A DNA stretch of 64,000 bases from JABDMH01 sp965223165 (GTDB lineage: Bacteria > Bacteroidota > Bacteroidia > Chitinophagales > Saprospiraceae), in the NCBI GenBank assembly GCA_965223165.1, contig CBDCVQ010000019.1, positions 310,001-374,000 on the forward strand. Direction: 5' to 3'. Below, piece by piece: positions 63,581-64,000 of the stretch. Below the pieces are notes generated by a model, which was not told the DNA's origin, ran no database searches, and saw nothing but the letters and a program-made list of their open reading frames with translations. The translations under genes and the position numbers were made by a program. Each line of letters begins with the position of its first letter. Within the stretch, counting starts at the first letter, position 1.

Positions 63581-63668
63581 CATCGTTTATTTATGTTCTT
63601 ATTTTTATTTTCTCCTTGTCGTTCATTGGTACCTCAATGTCTTTTGGCGGGCTGATCGTCATGCACAT

Positions 63669-63923
63669 AGTTGAACTAAATCGCCTATCGGCGATGGCTG
63701 GCTGAAGTCGCGAGAATTTTAGCATTCAGGAGTATTTACTCATCTAAAATTCTGAAAGAATGAAAAAGACCAAGCGAAACAGCCGAACCATCATCGACAG
63801 GGCGAAAGCAGAAGTTAAGGGTTTTCACCCAATGTATGCCAGGTTGGAGCAGAAAGTACAACTTGGTGGATTGTCAGAGTCGACATTGAAGAACTACGGC
63901 CGGTGCATTGCCAAGATTAGCGT
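63669..63923 (+). repeat. Second copy of the recombinase leader and gene start
   Basis: Matches 58774-59020. The leader contains TCGGCGATGGCTGGCTGAAG and the gene start follows. This copy has no frameshift. Confidence 0.8.
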
Positions 63924-64000
63924 GCATTTTGGCTGTCCATCCCATGAGCTGCAGGAGGAGCAGATCAATGGTTACTTGCAATTTCTATTGATCAAAGAGA
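63760..64000 (+). CDS. Tyrosine recombinase/integrase, N-terminal part (runs off the window)
   Basis: 80 residues are visible from ATG 63760, starting MKKTKRNSRTIIDRAKAEV. LGGLSESTLKNYGRCIAKI and the following EEQINGYLQFLL are the helical SAM-like core-binding domain that precedes the catalytic domain in XerC-type recombinases. The catalytic Arg/His/Tyr residues are beyond the window. In Bacteroidota such recombinases commonly form a pair with an IS91-like transposase. The broken duplicate at 58856 shows that this element has inserted here more than once. Confidence 0.78.
   Translation, partial: MKKTKRNSRTIIDRAKAEVKGFHPMYARLEQKVQLGGLSESTLKNYGRCIAKISVHFGCPSHELQEEQINGYLQFLLIKE

Overview
The window looks like a chromosomal segment of a free-living Bacteroidota, plausibly a Saprospiria-like lineage (inference only). 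The indicators are a FecI-type sigma factor, FecR anti-sigma factor, SusC and SusD in series, C-terminal domains of the type IX secretion type, SprB-like, DUF11 and PKD-like repeats in one giant secreted protein, many lipobox signal peptides, and no strong Shine-Dalgarno sequences. No tRNA, rRNA or CRISPR array was recognised. Most of the window is moderately GC-rich; several genes after 57 kb are visibly AT-rich.

Layout, 1-16 kb: a partial PVC-type dehydrogenase lipoprotein running off the left edge (1-1546, minus), an M24 peptidase, a small hypothetical gene, then a plus-strand group of a methyltransferase, two paralogous alpha/beta hydrolases and an acyl-CoA synthetase. A second PVC-type protein carrying cytochrome c follows on the minus strand. 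A compact four-gene operon (ECF sigma factor, membrane protein likely to be its anti-sigma factor, DUF4097-like protein, outer-membrane barrel) and a lipoprotein sulfatase close this part.

16-23 kb: a 1.4-kb non-coding array of about fourteen 103-105 bp units with two interchangeable modules, a zinc-ribbon protein, and a lipoprotein gene split by a complete IS66-family element. The element has an 8-bp target duplication, and removing it restores one 558-residue reading frame. A TPR/AraC regulator follows.

23-36 kb: one giant minus-strand surface protein gene of about 4,190 codons. It has seven near-identical 95-residue repeats, SprB-like and PKD-like modules, six DUF11 units with Asp-rich linkers, WxGPxGF modules, an SdrD-B-like domain and a type IX sorting domain. 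A 2-base deletion inside one repeat splits it into two frames.

36-57 kb: accessory catabolic genes. These are a membrane protein, a second sulfatase, acetyltransferase/TPR/esterase genes, an amidase, an Smr protein, and then a polysaccharide-utilisation-like locus: DUF3500 protein, third sulfatase, ECF sigma factor, FecR, SusC, SusD, PIG-L deacetylase and a PcRGLX/YetA-like (PL26-like) protein. Together they suggest sensing, import, desulfation and lysis of a sulfated, acidic glycan; the substrate is not known. Two tandem palindromic MITE-like elements lie between the deacetylase and the lyase-like gene.

57-64 kb: a decay zone. It holds AT-rich cassette-like genes (serine hydrolase, S9 peptidase), tails of type IX-secreted proteins, remnants of an ImmA/IrrE-like gene and an IS91-like transposase, and one broken plus one apparently intact (running off the right edge) copy of the same tyrosine-recombinase gene start.
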